From positions 1 to 33,611 of the forward strand of contig JABHXC010000019.1 in the NCBI GenBank assembly GCA_018657475.1: a stretch of DNA of 33,611 nt, in the 5' to 3' direction. This document shows, piece by piece, positions 14,374 through 22,533 of the stretch. The position numbers and the translations under genes were made by a program. Position 1 is the stretch's first letter, and every line of letters begins with the position of its first letter. The stretch is from Candidatus Woesearchaeota archaeon. GTDB taxonomy: Archaea > Nanobdellota > Nanobdellia > Woesearchaeales > GW2011-AR9. Below the pieces are notes generated by a model. That model saw only the letters and a list, made by a program, of their open reading frames with translations. It searched no databases and was not told where the DNA came from.

Positions 14374-15576
14374 ATGCAAAAAATCATACTTCCTAATGGC
14401 TTAACAGTAATTTATGAGCGGCAGCAAGGTAATGCGGCTATAATTCAACTAATGGTAAAAGTTGGAAGTAACCACGAATCTCCAAAAGAGAGAGGCATTT
14501 CCCATTTGCTAGAACATCTTCTGTTTGAAGGCACTAAAAAACGACCAGACAATCAAATTATATCAAATGAAATTGAAAAGTTAGGTGGAGATTTTAATGC
14601 TTACACTACCAATGAACGAACTAGCTATTATGTTAAGGTATTAAAAAAACATACACCAAAAGCAATGGACATTCTTCAAGACATTTTTCAAAATTCTCTG
14701 TTTAAACCAGAACATATTGCAAAAGAAAAAACTATTGTGCTAAAAGAGACAGATTTAGTAAATGATGAACCTAGTTATTATCAGTGGTTATTATTTCAAA
14801 AAACAATGTTTAAATCTCATCCTGCAGGTTATCCGACTTATGGTGATAAGAAAGTTGTTAAAAATTTGTCAAGAGAAGAAATTTTAGCTTATTTTAATAA
14901 TTGGTATATTCCTAAAAATATGGTGTTATGTATTGTGGGCGATATACCAAATTGGAAATCATTAGCCCAGAAATATTTTACTTTTTCTCCAGGGAAATCA
15001 ATCCAACAACCAAAATGGAAAGAACCAGTAAAACGAAAAGCTGTACTAAAAACAGAAAAAAGAAAGACTGTAAACACTTATTTGATTCAGGGATATTTAT
15101 CTGTTCCTCAAAACCATTCTGACGCATATGTGTTAGAAGTTATCCATGGCATTCTTGGAAGAGGCCAGAGTGGCAGAATGTTTACTGAGATAAGAGGAAA
15201 ACGTGCTCTTGCTTACGATGTTGGAACACAACACGTTGCTGAAAGGACGTTTGGTTATTTTGCGGTGTATGCAACTATTGCCAAAAATAATTTATCGTTA
15301 GTAAGAAAACTGATGAATAAAGAGTTAACAAAGTTACAGGAAGTCACGCTGCAAGATGTGAAAGAATCTCAAACATTTTTGGAAGGTAATTATCTTCTTG
15401 AGTTAGAAGATGGGCAAAAACGTGCAGACCAATTATTATTCTGGGAACAAATTAAAGAAGCAAATTTATTGAATAATTATGTTAAAAAAGTGAAGAAAGT
15501 TACTCCAGCAGATGTAAAGAGAATTGCAAAGAAATATTTTAAAAATCCAACAACAATAGTTGTTGCTGGGAAATGA
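14374..15576 (+). CDS. M16 family zinc peptidase (insulinase/processing-peptidase type)
   Basis: Predicted metallopeptidase that degrades peptides. The inverted zinc motif HxxEH is His44-Leu-Leu-Glu47-His48 (GISHLLEHLLFEGT). The third ligand is probably Glu125 in IVLKETDLVND. The second half-domain carries YDVGTQ, corresponding to the Arg/Tyr region of the inactive partner domain. The length of 400 residues fits the bacterial-style single-chain M16B, which usually dimerises. There is no signal peptide, so it should act inside the cell. M16 peptidases are patchy in archaea, and acquisition from bacteria is plausible. Its TGA stop and the TGA of the convergent tyrS gene lie side by side in the palindrome TGATCA (15574-15579). 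Confidence 0.92.
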   Translation: MQKIILPNGLTVIYERQQGNAAIIQLMVKVGSNHESPKERGISHLLEHLLFEGTKKRPDNQIISNEIEKLGGDFNAYTTNERTSYYVKVLKKHTPKAMDILQDIFQNSLFKPEHIAKEKTIVLKETDLVNDEPSYYQWLLFQKTMFKSHPAGYPTYGDKKVVKNLSREEILAYFNNWYIPKNMVLCIVGDIPNWKSLAQKYFTFSPGKSIQQPKWKEPVKRKAVLKTEKRKTVNTYLIQGYLSVPQNHSDAYVLEVIHGILGRGQSGRMFTEIRGKRALAYDVGTQHVAERTFGYFAVYATIAKNNLSLVRKLMNKELTKLQEVTLQDVKESQTFLEGNYLLELEDGQKRADQLLFWEQIKEANLLNNYVKKVKKVTPADVKRIAKKYFKNPTTIVVAGK

Positions 15577-16650
15577 TCACCGAGTAACTTTAAATGATTC
15601 CACTTGTTCTTTTAATTTTCTAGCTTTAGAATTTTTCTTAAAATATTCTCTAACCGGTTCTAACAGTTCATTGATATATTTTGCAGTTGCTGTTTTCAAA
15701 TCTGCAGGATGTACCTCTCCTTTAACAAAAGAGTTCTCTAAATCTGAATAAGAATTAAATGTGACATCTCCTCCAAACTTTTCTGGACGTTCAATTACAA
15801 ATGTATCAACTTTCTCAAAAACAATATATTTACAATATTCCAAGATTGGATTGTCATTAGCTTGTTTTTCTGGACAATATGCTTTTCTTAATTTTCTAAC
15901 AACATCTTCATTAGAATCGGTCATAAAGATAGCAGAATTTGGGTTAGATTTCGACATCTTCATAGCAATTGCCCTTTCAACTGTTGCATCTCCTTTTGGT
16001 GGTTCTCCTAGCCCCATCAACATATGATGGTGTACTGCAATAGGTTTCCAGAATCCTAGTTTTGGCCCTAACTCACGAGCTAGAACATTTACTTTACGTT
16101 GATCCATACCTAATTGACAAATGTCTGCTTTCAAATAGAAAATGTCTGCAGTTTGCATACAAGGGTAAAATATTTGTGATGCGTATAGTGTGTCTTTATC
16201 GGATCTTCCCATAATTTGTGTGGTTCTTAATATACGTTTTAATGTGCTTTGTCTTGCAACGCCCATCACGGTTTTCCAATAATCTTTATCTCCCATTGCT
16301 TCAGATGCCCAAACAAACTCAACGTTCTTTAAGTCCATTCCTGAGGCTTTCCAAACTTCAATAAAATACTTTCCAACAATTTTTATTTTGTCTAAATCTC
16401 CACCAAGTTTGTTATTTGCCCAGGCGTGCCAGTCTGCCACCCACATTTTAAAGTGTACACCTGCTTTGGCCATTTTGTTAACATTAATTGCTCTAACTAG
16501 ACCTTGGGCAATATGAATTCTTCCAGAAGGTTCAAACCCATCATATGCAATAATCTTTTTTTTATTTTTTAACAAGTCAAGAAGTTCTTCTTCCCCAATA
16601 ACTTCTTCCCCAACTTCTTTGATTAATGCTAATTTTTCTGCAGGTTTCAT
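15577..16650 (-). CDS. tyrS: Tyrosyl-tRNA synthetase, archaeal type
   Basis: Charges tRNA-Tyr with tyrosine. It is a class I synthetase with YDGFEPSGRIHIAQG near the N-terminus (a HIGH-like HIAQ at about residues 46-49) and a KMSKS loop at about 231-235. The tyrosine pocket is marked by YDGFEPSG and by YPCMQTADIFYLKADICQLG. The size (357 residues) and lack of a bacterial S4 domain match archaeal and eukaryotic TyrRS. I start it at the ATG at 16650; a TTG three codons upstream is less likely because CTATAAA at 16673-16679 is centred 26 bases before this ATG. Confidence 0.95.
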   Translation of the reverse strand: MKPAEKLALIKEVGEEVIGEEELLDLLKNKKKIIAYDGFEPSGRIHIAQGLVRAINVNKMAKAGVHFKMWVADWHAWANNKLGGDLDKIKIVGKYFIEVWKASGMDLKNVEFVWASEAMGDKDYWKTVMGVARQSTLKRILRTTQIMGRSDKDTLYASQIFYPCMQTADIFYLKADICQLGMDQRKVNVLARELGPKLGFWKPIAVHHHMLMGLGEPPKGDATVERAIAMKMSKSNPNSAIFMTDSNEDVVRKLRKAYCPEKQANDNPILEYCKYIVFEKVDTFVIERPEKFGGDVTFNSYSDLENSFVKGEVHPADLKTATAKYINELLEPVREYFKKNSKARKLKEQVESFKVTR

Positions 16651-16672
16651 GATTTTCAAGAAACAATGAGAA

Positions 16673-16679
16673 CTATAAA
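16673..16679 (-). promoter_or_regulatory. TATA box of tyrS
   Basis: On the minus strand TTTATAG is centred 26 bases before the ATG at 16650. This favours that ATG over the TTG at 16659. Confidence 0.55.
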
Positions 16680-16700
16680 TAATTAACTATTAATAGAGTA

Positions 16701-16738
16701 AAATATAAAAACCACGCCATAGTTATAGGAACAGGGGG
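16701..16738 (+). promoter_or_regulatory. Promoter and Shine-Dalgarno-like site of the HAD, rnz, hjc operon
   Basis: AAATATAAAA at 16701-16710 predicts a start near 16731. The short leader contains a GGGGG run at 16734-16738, 7 bases before the ATG at 16746. Confidence 0.5.
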
Positions 16739-16745
16739 AAACTAT

Positions 16746-17369
16746 ATGACAAAAGTACTAATTTTTGATTTTTGGGGCACACTTGTTGATCAGGGAGTGC
16801 GAAGTCCGATTAAACAAGTCAAAAGACTTCTATACATAAAAGTTCCATTTTCAGAGTATGTTGTCAGAATGGAAAGAGCAATGATGACAGAAAAATTTTC
16901 ATTAGAGGAAGCTTTCAAGAATGTCTGTAAAGAATTTCAAATTCAACCAAATAATAGAATTATAGAAGAACTAATTGGGATGTGGAACAAGAATTGGATG
17001 CTTGCAAAGATATTTCCTGAGACTAAAGAAGTATTAGAAGAATTAAGCACCAAATATCAACTTGTTTTAGTTGCAAATACTGATGCATTTTCAGTAAAAA
17101 ATGTACTAGAAAAATATGATTTAGAAAAATATTTTACAAAATCTTTTTTTTCTCATGATATTCATATGATCAAGACGGATAAACCTTTTTTAAAACATGT
17201 TGTTGACGATCTTCAAGTTGCAGTTCAAGATTGTATTGTGATCGGAGATAGTGTTCATAGTGATATGGTAGCTGCTGAAAGAGTAGGAATGAAAAGTATC
17301 CTTGTTGATAGAAGAAACACTAGAGACTTCGCACCAAAAGTAGAAACCTTAAAGGAGTTAAAGTTATGA
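16746..17369 (+). CDS. HAD superfamily hydrolase (class IA-like)
   Basis: Predicted haloacid dehalogenase-fold hydrolase, probably a small-molecule phosphatase. Motif I is Asp8-Phe-Trp10-Gly-Thr: the nucleophilic Asp is present, but the usual second Asp of DxD is Trp, a change more common in dehalogenase-like or non-standard members. Motif II is seen in VLVANTDAF and motif IV in IVIGDSVHSDMVAAERVGM. An all-helical cap (about 20-85) fits class IA. It is first in a tight operon with rnz and hjc; its stop overlaps the rnz start as ATGA. The partners do not suggest a substrate. The missing acid/base Asp argues against routine phosphatase chemistry. Confidence 0.85.
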   Translation: MTKVLIFDFWGTLVDQGVRSPIKQVKRLLYIKVPFSEYVVRMERAMMTEKFSLEEAFKNVCKEFQIQPNNRIIEELIGMWNKNWMLAKIFPETKEVLEELSTKYQLVLVANTDAFSVKNVLEKYDLEKYFTKSFFSHDIHMIKTDKPFLKHVVDDLQVAVQDCIVIGDSVHSDMVAAERVGMKSILVDRRNTRDFAPKVETLKELKL

Positions 17370-18256
17370 TAGATATTCAATTTCTTGGAACCGCTTGTAT
17401 GGCACCAACTAAAAATAGGAACCACTCAGCAACTTTATTGAAATTTAAAGGAATGCATATTTTGTTTGATTGTGGAGAAAACACTCAGAGACAAATGAAA
17501 ATAGCTGGGATTAAACCAGGGAAAACAACTCATTTGTTGATAACTCATTGGCATGGCGATCACGTTTTTGGTATTCCAGGGTTATTGAGTACTATGGGTG
17601 CAGAATCTCCTGACCAACATTTACAAATTTATGGTCCAAAAGGTACAAAAAAATATATGGAACATCTTCTAAAATCATTTTCAGGTCATGATATTGCTAA
17701 TTTTACAATTACTGAGGTAAATCAGGGAATAATCTTTGAGAATGAAGATTTTTTTATTGAAGCTCAGCCAATGAAACATTCTATTCCTTGTGTTGGCTAT
17801 GCGTTTCAGGAAAAAGACAGATTAAGAATTAATGTTGCAAAAGCTAAGAAACTAAATCTTACTGGTCCAGTTCTTGGCAAATTACAAAAAGGCAAAAATG
17901 TTACTGTTGATGGAAAAAAAATCCTTGCCAATGACTTAACTTATTCAGTTGAAGGCAAACGGATAGGTTATGTTGTTGATACTTTACTTTGTACTGGTGC
18001 AACAAAAATTGCACAAGATTGTGATTTATTAATTGCTGAAGGTACTCATCTTGATGAGATTAAAGAAAAAACTGAACGTGCAAAACATCTTACAGTAAAA
18101 CAAGCAGCATTATTAGCTTCAGAACATAATGTAAAAAAACTGGTGGTTACTCATTTGAGTCAAAGATATAAGTCAACTGATAGAATTGTTGAAGAAGCTC
18201 GAACTTATTTTGATAATTCTATTGTAGCTGAAGATTTTATGAGATTTAAATTATGA
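17366..18256 (+). CDS. rnz: Ribonuclease Z (tRNase Z)
   Basis: Removes 3' trailers from tRNA precursors, required here because the one tRNA gene in view lacks encoded CCA. It has a metallo-beta-lactamase fold: the N-terminal signature IQFLGTACMAPTKNRNHSATLL, zinc motif His61-Trp-His63-Gly-Asp65-His66, a later His in MKHSIPCVGY, Asp in YVVDTLL and the closing VVTHLSQRY. At 296 residues it is the short tRNase Z(S) type. It overlaps the preceding HAD gene and the following hjc gene by 4 bases each, so all three should be translated as a unit. Confidence 0.95.
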   Translation: MIDIQFLGTACMAPTKNRNHSATLLKFKGMHILFDCGENTQRQMKIAGIKPGKTTHLLITHWHGDHVFGIPGLLSTMGAESPDQHLQIYGPKGTKKYMEHLLKSFSGHDIANFTITEVNQGIIFENEDFFIEAQPMKHSIPCVGYAFQEKDRLRINVAKAKKLNLTGPVLGKLQKGKNVTVDGKKILANDLTYSVEGKRIGYVVDTLLCTGATKIAQDCDLLIAEGTHLDEIKEKTERAKHLTVKQAALLASEHNVKKLVVTHLSQRYKSTDRIVEEARTYFDNSIVAEDFMRFKL

Positions 18257-18648
18257 ATCACAAAGCCAAAGGTACCCAGGGCGAACGTGTTTTAGTAAAA
18301 GCGTTTAATGAAGCAGGATGGTCATGCATTCGTGCAGCAGGCTCTGGTAGTTCTCCTTATCCTGCTCCAGATCTTCTTGCAGGTAATGCAATTAGGAGGG
18401 TCGCTATTGAGTGTAAAGTAACTGCAGCGAAAAAAAAATATTTATCAAAAGAAGAAATTTCACAACTTCAACAATTCTCACATCAGTTTGGAGCTGAAGC
18501 ATGGATAGGGATTAGATTTAGCCGACAACCTTGGTATTTTCTTCATCTGGAAGATTTAGAAGATACAGGTAAATCTTTAGCAGTGTCACAAAATATGGCT
18601 AAACTGAAAGGAATTTCTCTTTCAGAATTCTTTCACCTTACTGAGTAA
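18253..18648 (+). CDS. hjc: Holliday junction resolvase Hjc
   Basis: Archaeal structure-specific endonuclease that cuts four-way DNA junctions during recombination. The catalytic set Glu11 (TQGERVL), Asp40 (PAPDLL), Glu53 and Lys55 (IECKVT) matches the PD-(D/E)XK core of Sulfolobus Hjc. The basic and Gly/Ser-rich stretch RAAGSGSSPYPAPD is typical. The length of 131 residues is normal. It is the third gene of an operon, with ATGA overlap to rnz. The nearby TFE gene has its own upstream region. Confidence 0.95.
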   Translation: MNHKAKGTQGERVLVKAFNEAGWSCIRAAGSGSSPYPAPDLLAGNAIRRVAIECKVTAAKKKYLSKEEISQLQQFSHQFGAEAWIGIRFSRQPWYFLHLEDLEDTGKSLAVSQNMAKLKGISLSEFFHLTE

Positions 18649-18708
18649 TTACAAAAAACGAAAGTTTTAAAAGCGTTATCACTCCCGGTAAATGCACCTC
18701 TACTCAAA

Positions 18709-19572
18709 ATGCGCCTTACTAAGAAAAAAATTCAAGAAATTCTAGTCTCCATTGTTGGAGAAGATGGATTACCGCTAATCAACGATCTTATTGGTCAAGA
18801 AAATATTTCTGAGTTTGATTTAGCAGAAACCACTGGTTTCGACATTAAGGTTGTTAGAAGATTACTTTATTTGTTGTATAATCAAAATGTGATTAAATTT
18901 ACTAGAAAAAAAGATAAGCTTAAAGGGTGGTATATTTACTATTGGACACTTGTTCCAGATAACATTCGGTTTAATTATTATAAAGTTAAAAGAGAATTAC
19001 TTGTAAGATTAGAAGCTCAGTTAGAGATTGAAGAGAAAGAAGTTTTCTTTATTTCTCCAAATGGTGGAGTTAGGTTAAATTTTGATGATGCTATGGAATA
19101 TGATTTTCATTGTCCTGAAACTGGAGAATTAATGGTCCAAGACGATAATAAAGAACGTATAGCTAGAATAAAACGAAAGATCAAAGAAACTCAAGATGAG
19201 TTAAAATTACTTCTTGAACAAAGAAAAGCTAGAAGAACAGCAATTAGAGAGCGAGCAGAAGCTGCAGCAATAAAGAAAAAAGCTGCTACTCGTAAAAAAG
19301 CTGCAAAGAAAAAAGTAACCAAAAAGAAAGCTACCAAAAAGAAAGTAACTAAAAAGAAAGTAACTAAAAAGAAAACTACAAAAAAGAAAGTTGCTATTTC
19401 TAAAAAGAAAGAAACTACTCGTAAAAAAGCTGCAAAGAAAAAAGTAACTAAAAAGAAAATCACTAAGAAAAAAGCTGTTTCTAAAAAGAAAGAAACTACC
19501 CGTAAAAAAGCTGCTAAGAAACAAGTAATTAAAAAGAAAATTATCAAAAAGAAAGTAGCTAAGAAAAAATAA
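18709..19572 (+). CDS. tfe: Transcription factor TFE with eroded zinc ribbon and H1-like lysine tail
   Basis: Archaeal TFIIE-alpha homologue that aids promoter opening. Residues 1 to about 95 form the extended winged helix (KIQEILVSIVGEDGLPLI...LLYLLYNQNVIKF, YYWTLVPDNI). Next comes a coiled-coil linker and the remnant of the zinc ribbon (113-140): the normal first CxxC is FFISPNG and the second is CPET, so only Cys135 of four ligands is left, although the DDAMEYDFHCP frame is conserved. Residues about 187-287 are an added tail of repeats such as KKAAKKKVTKKK, closely resembling histone H1 or bacterial Lys-rich tails. The tail has a 27-residue internal duplication. Normal archaeal TFE is about 170-180 residues. 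The core assignment is confident; the tail function (DNA binding) is inference. Confidence 0.9.
   Translation: MRLTKKKIQEILVSIVGEDGLPLINDLIGQENISEFDLAETTGFDIKVVRRLLYLLYNQNVIKFTRKKDKLKGWYIYYWTLVPDNIRFNYYKVKRELLVRLEAQLEIEEKEVFFISPNGGVRLNFDDAMEYDFHCPETGELMVQDDNKERIARIKRKIKETQDELKLLLEQRKARRTAIRERAEAAAIKKKAATRKKAAKKKVTKKKATKKKVTKKKVTKKKTTKKKVAISKKKETTRKKAAKKKVTKKKITKKKAVSKKKETTRKKAAKKQVIKKKIIKKKVAKKK
19267..19569 (+). repeat. Lysine-codon-rich repeats encoding the TFE tail
   Basis: The last 100 codons of the TFE gene are imperfect tandem repeats built around AAA AAG AAA followed by two codons for small residues. A longer unit encoding SKKKETTRKKAAKK occurs at 19399-19440 and again at 19480-19521, a period of 81 bases. 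The repeats are in frame and coding. Such tracts expand and contract readily, so length may vary between strains. Confidence 0.85.
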
Positions 19573-20124
19573 TTATTCTACATCTGTGTGTGCTTTGTAA
19601 CCGGCTTCCCAAGCATCTTCTTTACTTTTGAACCAAACACGATTTTGCTCTTTAATTTTTTCTGCCCATTCACTTTTTGGTTCATGAAAATATTTTCCTC
19701 TTTTACTAGCTACATATCTTCCAGGTTCATAATGTACTTCTGGCTGCACAGGATCAAAAACCATGCTGTGTGGTTCTTCTTCATGGTTATCTGAGATAAT
19801 TGTTACCTTTCTTGGATATCCTACGATAAAACCAACAACTGCAATTATTGCTAAAGTCAGATATAATCGTTCTGTAAAAAACCATAACAAAACAATATTT
19901 AGTAAGTATAATGTGTATACAAAAAACAATACGGTTGTTCTTTTAGATTTTCCCGCACGCATAAAACCAAATGTAGAAATAACTAATAAAAATAATAATC
20001 CAATAAGTTCTAAGATAAGAGTTTTACCACTACTAACAGAGATAATTGTGATTAAACCAAAGAATAATATAACTAAAAGTATAGCATGAACTCCCAATAA
20101 AATTGAAAACGGATATTTTCGCAT
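19573..20124 (-). CDS. Membrane protein with degenerate Ada-like metal-binding C-terminus
   Basis: The 183-residue protein has four hydrophobic helices (about 7-29, 33-55, 63-83 and 86-104) followed by a cytoplasmic tail. The tail (about 138-180) reads VASKRGKYFHEPKSEWAEKI and NRVWFKSKEDAWEAGYKAH. This resembles the small Ada-type metal-binding module in which a Cys follows the HxP turn and a CxxC-like pair follows GY(K/R). Here the Cys positions are Ser151 and non-Cys residues, so metal binding is probably lost. CTTAAATA at 20146-20153 supports a leaderless ATG. The stop TAA is back to back with the TFE stop. The function is unknown, and the module name rests on memory of the pattern. Confidence 0.7.
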   Translation of the reverse strand: MRKYPFSILLGVHAILLVILFFGLITIISVSSGKTLILELIGLLFLLVISTFGFMRAGKSKRTTVLFFVYTLYLLNIVLLWFFTERLYLTLAIIAVVGFIVGYPRKVTIISDNHEEEPHSMVFDPVQPEVHYEPGRYVASKRGKYFHEPKSEWAEKIKEQNRVWFKSKEDAWEAGYKAHTDVE

Positions 20125-20174
20125 AGGTTCGATGATAAAACCCGTTATTTAAGAATTTCTATGCTTTAGTAGTA

Positions 20175-20492
20175 CTAAAACTCTTCTTCAATGTTTTTAA
20201 GGTAACCTTTACGCTTTAAGAAATCAACTTCTGCTTTACTACGATATTTATGGATAATGTCTCCTTTTCCGTCTCCCCCCAATTCCCAGGGTTCAACAAT
20301 AACAACATTATTTTCTCTTACCCACAATCGTCTTCTTAATCTTCCAGGGATACGACAAATTCTTTCTTTACCATCTAAACAAGATACACGCATTCTGCTT
20401 CCACCTAACCTTTGTTGAACAATACCCAGAATTTCTTTTTTTTGTGGGATTCTAACTCTAATTGTTTGTTGTTCTGGTTGAGGTTTTGCCAT
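20175..20492 (-). CDS. eif1a: Translation initiation factor aIF1A
   Basis: Binds the A site of the small ribosomal subunit and helps start-codon selection. The 105-residue OB-fold protein shows the family run [19 protein letters not shown], then [19 protein letters not shown] and VIVEPWEL. The acidic C-terminal tail (NIEEEF) is typical. A very good TATA box, TTTTATAAAA at 20515-20524, is centred 27 bases before the ATG, implying a leaderless mRNA. In many archaea aIF1A sits beside RIO1 and Dim2; here those genes are about 11 kb away. Confidence 0.95.
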   Translation of the reverse strand: MAKPQPEQQTIRVRIPQKKEILGIVQQRLGGSRMRVSCLDGKERICRIPGRLRRRLWVRENNVVIVEPWELGGDGKGDIIHKYRSKAEVDFLKRKGYLKNIEEEF

Positions 20493-20514
20493 CTATTAAT
20501 TACTCAGATAACGC

Positions 20515-20524
20515 TTTTATAAAA
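20515..20524 (-). promoter_or_regulatory. TATA box of aIF1A gene
   Basis: TTTTATAAAA is a near-palindromic TATA box placed 27 bases before the minus-strand ATG at 20492. A separate box (CATATAAAC, about 20554-20562) and a GAGGGG Shine-Dalgarno (20589-20594) serve the divergent nuclease gene at 20601. Confidence 0.65.
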
Positions 20525-20600
20525 CTTTGCGTAGATTATCTTAAAGCAAAAGACATATAAACAAACTTCTTGGTAATTTTATTGTAACGAGGGGATAAAT

Positions 20601-21419
20601 ATGGCAAAAAGAGTTGAGTCACCATCATCTATTAACACATTTAAACAGTGTAAACGAAAATATTATTATCAATATATTGAAAAATTACCTACTCTTTCTA
20701 ACATCCATCAAGTTAGGGGAAACATTGCTCATTCCGCATTAGAATTATTTTATGACATTGATTCATCAAAATTTAATGAAGATAATTATGAACAAAAGTT
20801 TAAAAGTTCTTTACAACAAATTTTTTTACAACAATGGGTGAAAGAAAAAATTAGGTTAGACAAAATTGGCTTAAGTAAAGACCGTGAACGATTTTATTTT
20901 GAAGAAACTATGTTAATGTTAATGAATTGGGGGAACCATTTTGTTAATGATATTAAAACAACGATTGAAAAAAAGAAAGTATCTATTCCTGAAGCATTTC
21001 AAATTTTAACTCCAATAAGAGAACAAGAGTATCGTTCAACAAATTATTCAGTTAGAGGTTTTATTGATGCAATTCAACATGTAGAAGAAGAAGTTCATAT
21101 AATTGATTACAAAACAAACAGTAAATTTGATGTTAAAAATAGTATTAGGTTACAATTAGCAATCTATTCTTTGTTGTATCAAGAAAAACATGGTAAAGCT
21201 CCTTCCAAAGTAGGTGTTTTCTTTTTACGTCACAAATTAAAGATGCTTTCTGTTGATGAAGAATTGTTAAAATTAGCCCAACAAGAAATTGAATTAATTC
21301 ATGCCCATACAACAACAACAGAAGCAATAATGGATTATTCGCGTACAATCACTCCTTTATGTAAATGGTCTACAGGGCAGTGTGATTTCTATAAAACTTG
21401 TAAACCGCATGATAATTAG
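20601..21419 (+). CDS. RecB/Cas4-like PD-(D/E)XK nuclease with Fe-S cysteines
   Basis: Predicted DNA exonuclease of the RecB/Cas4 superfamily. Core residues are visible in order: His44 (RGNIAHSALELF), Asp156 (VRGFIDAI), Asp169-Tyr-Lys171 (IIDYKTN) and Gln185 (QLAIYSLLY). One N-terminal Cys17 (FKQCKRKYYY) plus Cys254, Cys261 and Cys267 (CKWSTGQCDFYKTC) reproduce the AddB/Cas4 pattern for a 4Fe-4S cluster that pins the domain together. At 272 residues it is a stand-alone nuclease with no helicase part. No CRISPR array or cas1/cas2 is in the window, so a Cas role is unsupported; replication or repair is more likely. A GAGGGG Shine-Dalgarno fixes the ATG. Confidence 0.88.
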   Translation: MAKRVESPSSINTFKQCKRKYYYQYIEKLPTLSNIHQVRGNIAHSALELFYDIDSSKFNEDNYEQKFKSSLQQIFLQQWVKEKIRLDKIGLSKDRERFYFEETMLMLMNWGNHFVNDIKTTIEKKKVSIPEAFQILTPIREQEYRSTNYSVRGFIDAIQHVEEEVHIIDYKTNSKFDVKNSIRLQLAIYSLLYQEKHGKAPSKVGVFFLRHKLKMLSVDEELLKLAQQEIELIHAHTTTTEAIMDYSRTITPLCKWSTGQCDFYKTCKPHDN

Positions 21420-21424
21420 AGTAG

Positions 21425-22492
21425 CTAAGCCATCGCTAAGAAGCTCATTCTAATAATCTCTTGATATGTTATATCACCAAATCCAAATGTAGGAAATCCT
21501 AATATTGCCATTATTGCTAAAGAAATTAAGAATGAAAAGAAGTATAAAAATAATGGATTAAGTGCAGCTTTAGTTCTGTGAGTTTTTGGTAATAAGAATC
21601 TAACCAATAAAAGAAAACCAAAAATGCTTCCAACAAATAATGCAAAAGCAGGAATTGGAATAGCAACCGTTAAAATCACTGTTTCAATTAGCCCTCCAAC
21701 AACTAAGAACAATAATGCAAAAAGTAATAAGTACATATTAAACCCAAAAACTTCAAGGAATCTTCTTGAAGCAAACCTTTCTAATAAAACATCTTTTGAA
21801 ATGACAGAGCCCGATATGGCTGCAAGGAAATATGATATCCCTTCAACTATCAGATGAAAGAAAACTATCACCATCATCGCCATAAACAAAAATGCAGGAA
21901 TTGTTCCAGAAAACAATGCAGCGTTTTTAGCGGTAAATCCGAAGATTGTTCCCCAAACAGAAGCATTCCATGTAATTAAGAAAATAGCACCATCCCCTGT
22001 CAATAATGCTAGTATAAAACAAGCCATTAAAACTAAAAAATTATTATTTAACAAATCAATAAACAAAGCGGGGGAAAATATACCAGCGGTTGCAGAACCA
22101 GCAAATCCTTGCCCTAACCTGATTTCTAGTTGTTCTCTGAACAACATGTTAGTTTGAAATGAAGGTAATAAAATTGTTCCAATTGAATAAACTAAAAGAA
22201 TACCTAAAAATAAAAACACATAAACTTTAATCAAATCAATATCATCACGCCATAATGCTTTAATTGAAACTTTTTGTTCCATTGCTTCTTGCCGTTCTTC
22301 AATAGAAAATATCTTGTACAGTTCTGGAAGTAATAATAACGAGGTAAAAGCAACAGCAACTAAAGCTGGATCTCCAGGAAATAATACTGATGCAATAAGA
22401 ATTCCTATAACAGAATAAATAACTCCTAATAAAAAAGCGTACCTTCCTTTATGTTCTAACCAATCTTCTGGAAAGATATGCTCTAACACCAC
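21425..22492 (-). CDS. SpoIIM/DUF95-like multi-pass membrane protein
   Basis: Integral membrane protein of 355 residues with about eight or nine hydrophobic helices. The middle section NNFLVLMACFILALLTGDGAIFL, followed by WNASVWGTIFG and a later HLIVEGISYFLAAISG, matches the stage II sporulation protein M (SpoIIM/DUF95) family, which is widespread in archaea that do not sporulate and has no fixed role there. The start is GTG at 22492, with a second GTG as the next codon. GAGGTGAT about 7 bases upstream is a plausible Shine-Dalgarno, consistent with read-through from the SET-domain gene 41 bases upstream on the same strand. Membrane shaping or transport are both possible. Confidence 0.85.
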   Translation of the reverse strand: MVLEHIFPEDWLEHKGRYAFLLGVIYSVIGILIASVLFPGDPALVAVAFTSLLLLPELYKIFSIEERQEAMEQKVSIKALWRDDIDLIKVYVFLFLGILLVYSIGTILLPSFQTNMLFREQLEIRLGQGFAGSATAGIFSPALFIDLLNNNFLVLMACFILALLTGDGAIFLITWNASVWGTIFGFTAKNAALFSGTIPAFLFMAMMVIVFFHLIVEGISYFLAAISGSVISKDVLLERFASRRFLEVFGFNMYLLLFALLFLVVGGLIETVILTVAIPIPAFALFVGSIFGFLLLVRFLLPKTHRTKAALNPLFLYFFSFLISLAIMAILGFPTFGFGDITYQEIIRMSFLAMA

Positions 22493-22533
22493 TAACTATC
22501 ACCTCTATGCAAAGAATTATTTTATTGTTTAAA

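Noticed and set aside
19191-19547. Phe-rich minus-strand open frames opposite the TFE tail
   Set aside because: They are mirror images of the lysine-rich repeats (AAA/AAG read as TTT/CTT) and lack any independent gene signal.
19267-19569. CRISPR-like or satellite repeat array
   Set aside because: The repeats are in frame within TFE, have no unique spacers and follow codon structure.
20601-21419. Cas4 of a CRISPR-Cas system
   Set aside because: Fe-S and nuclease motifs fit, but no array, cas1 or cas2 is present, and stand-alone RecB-like nucleases are common in archaea.
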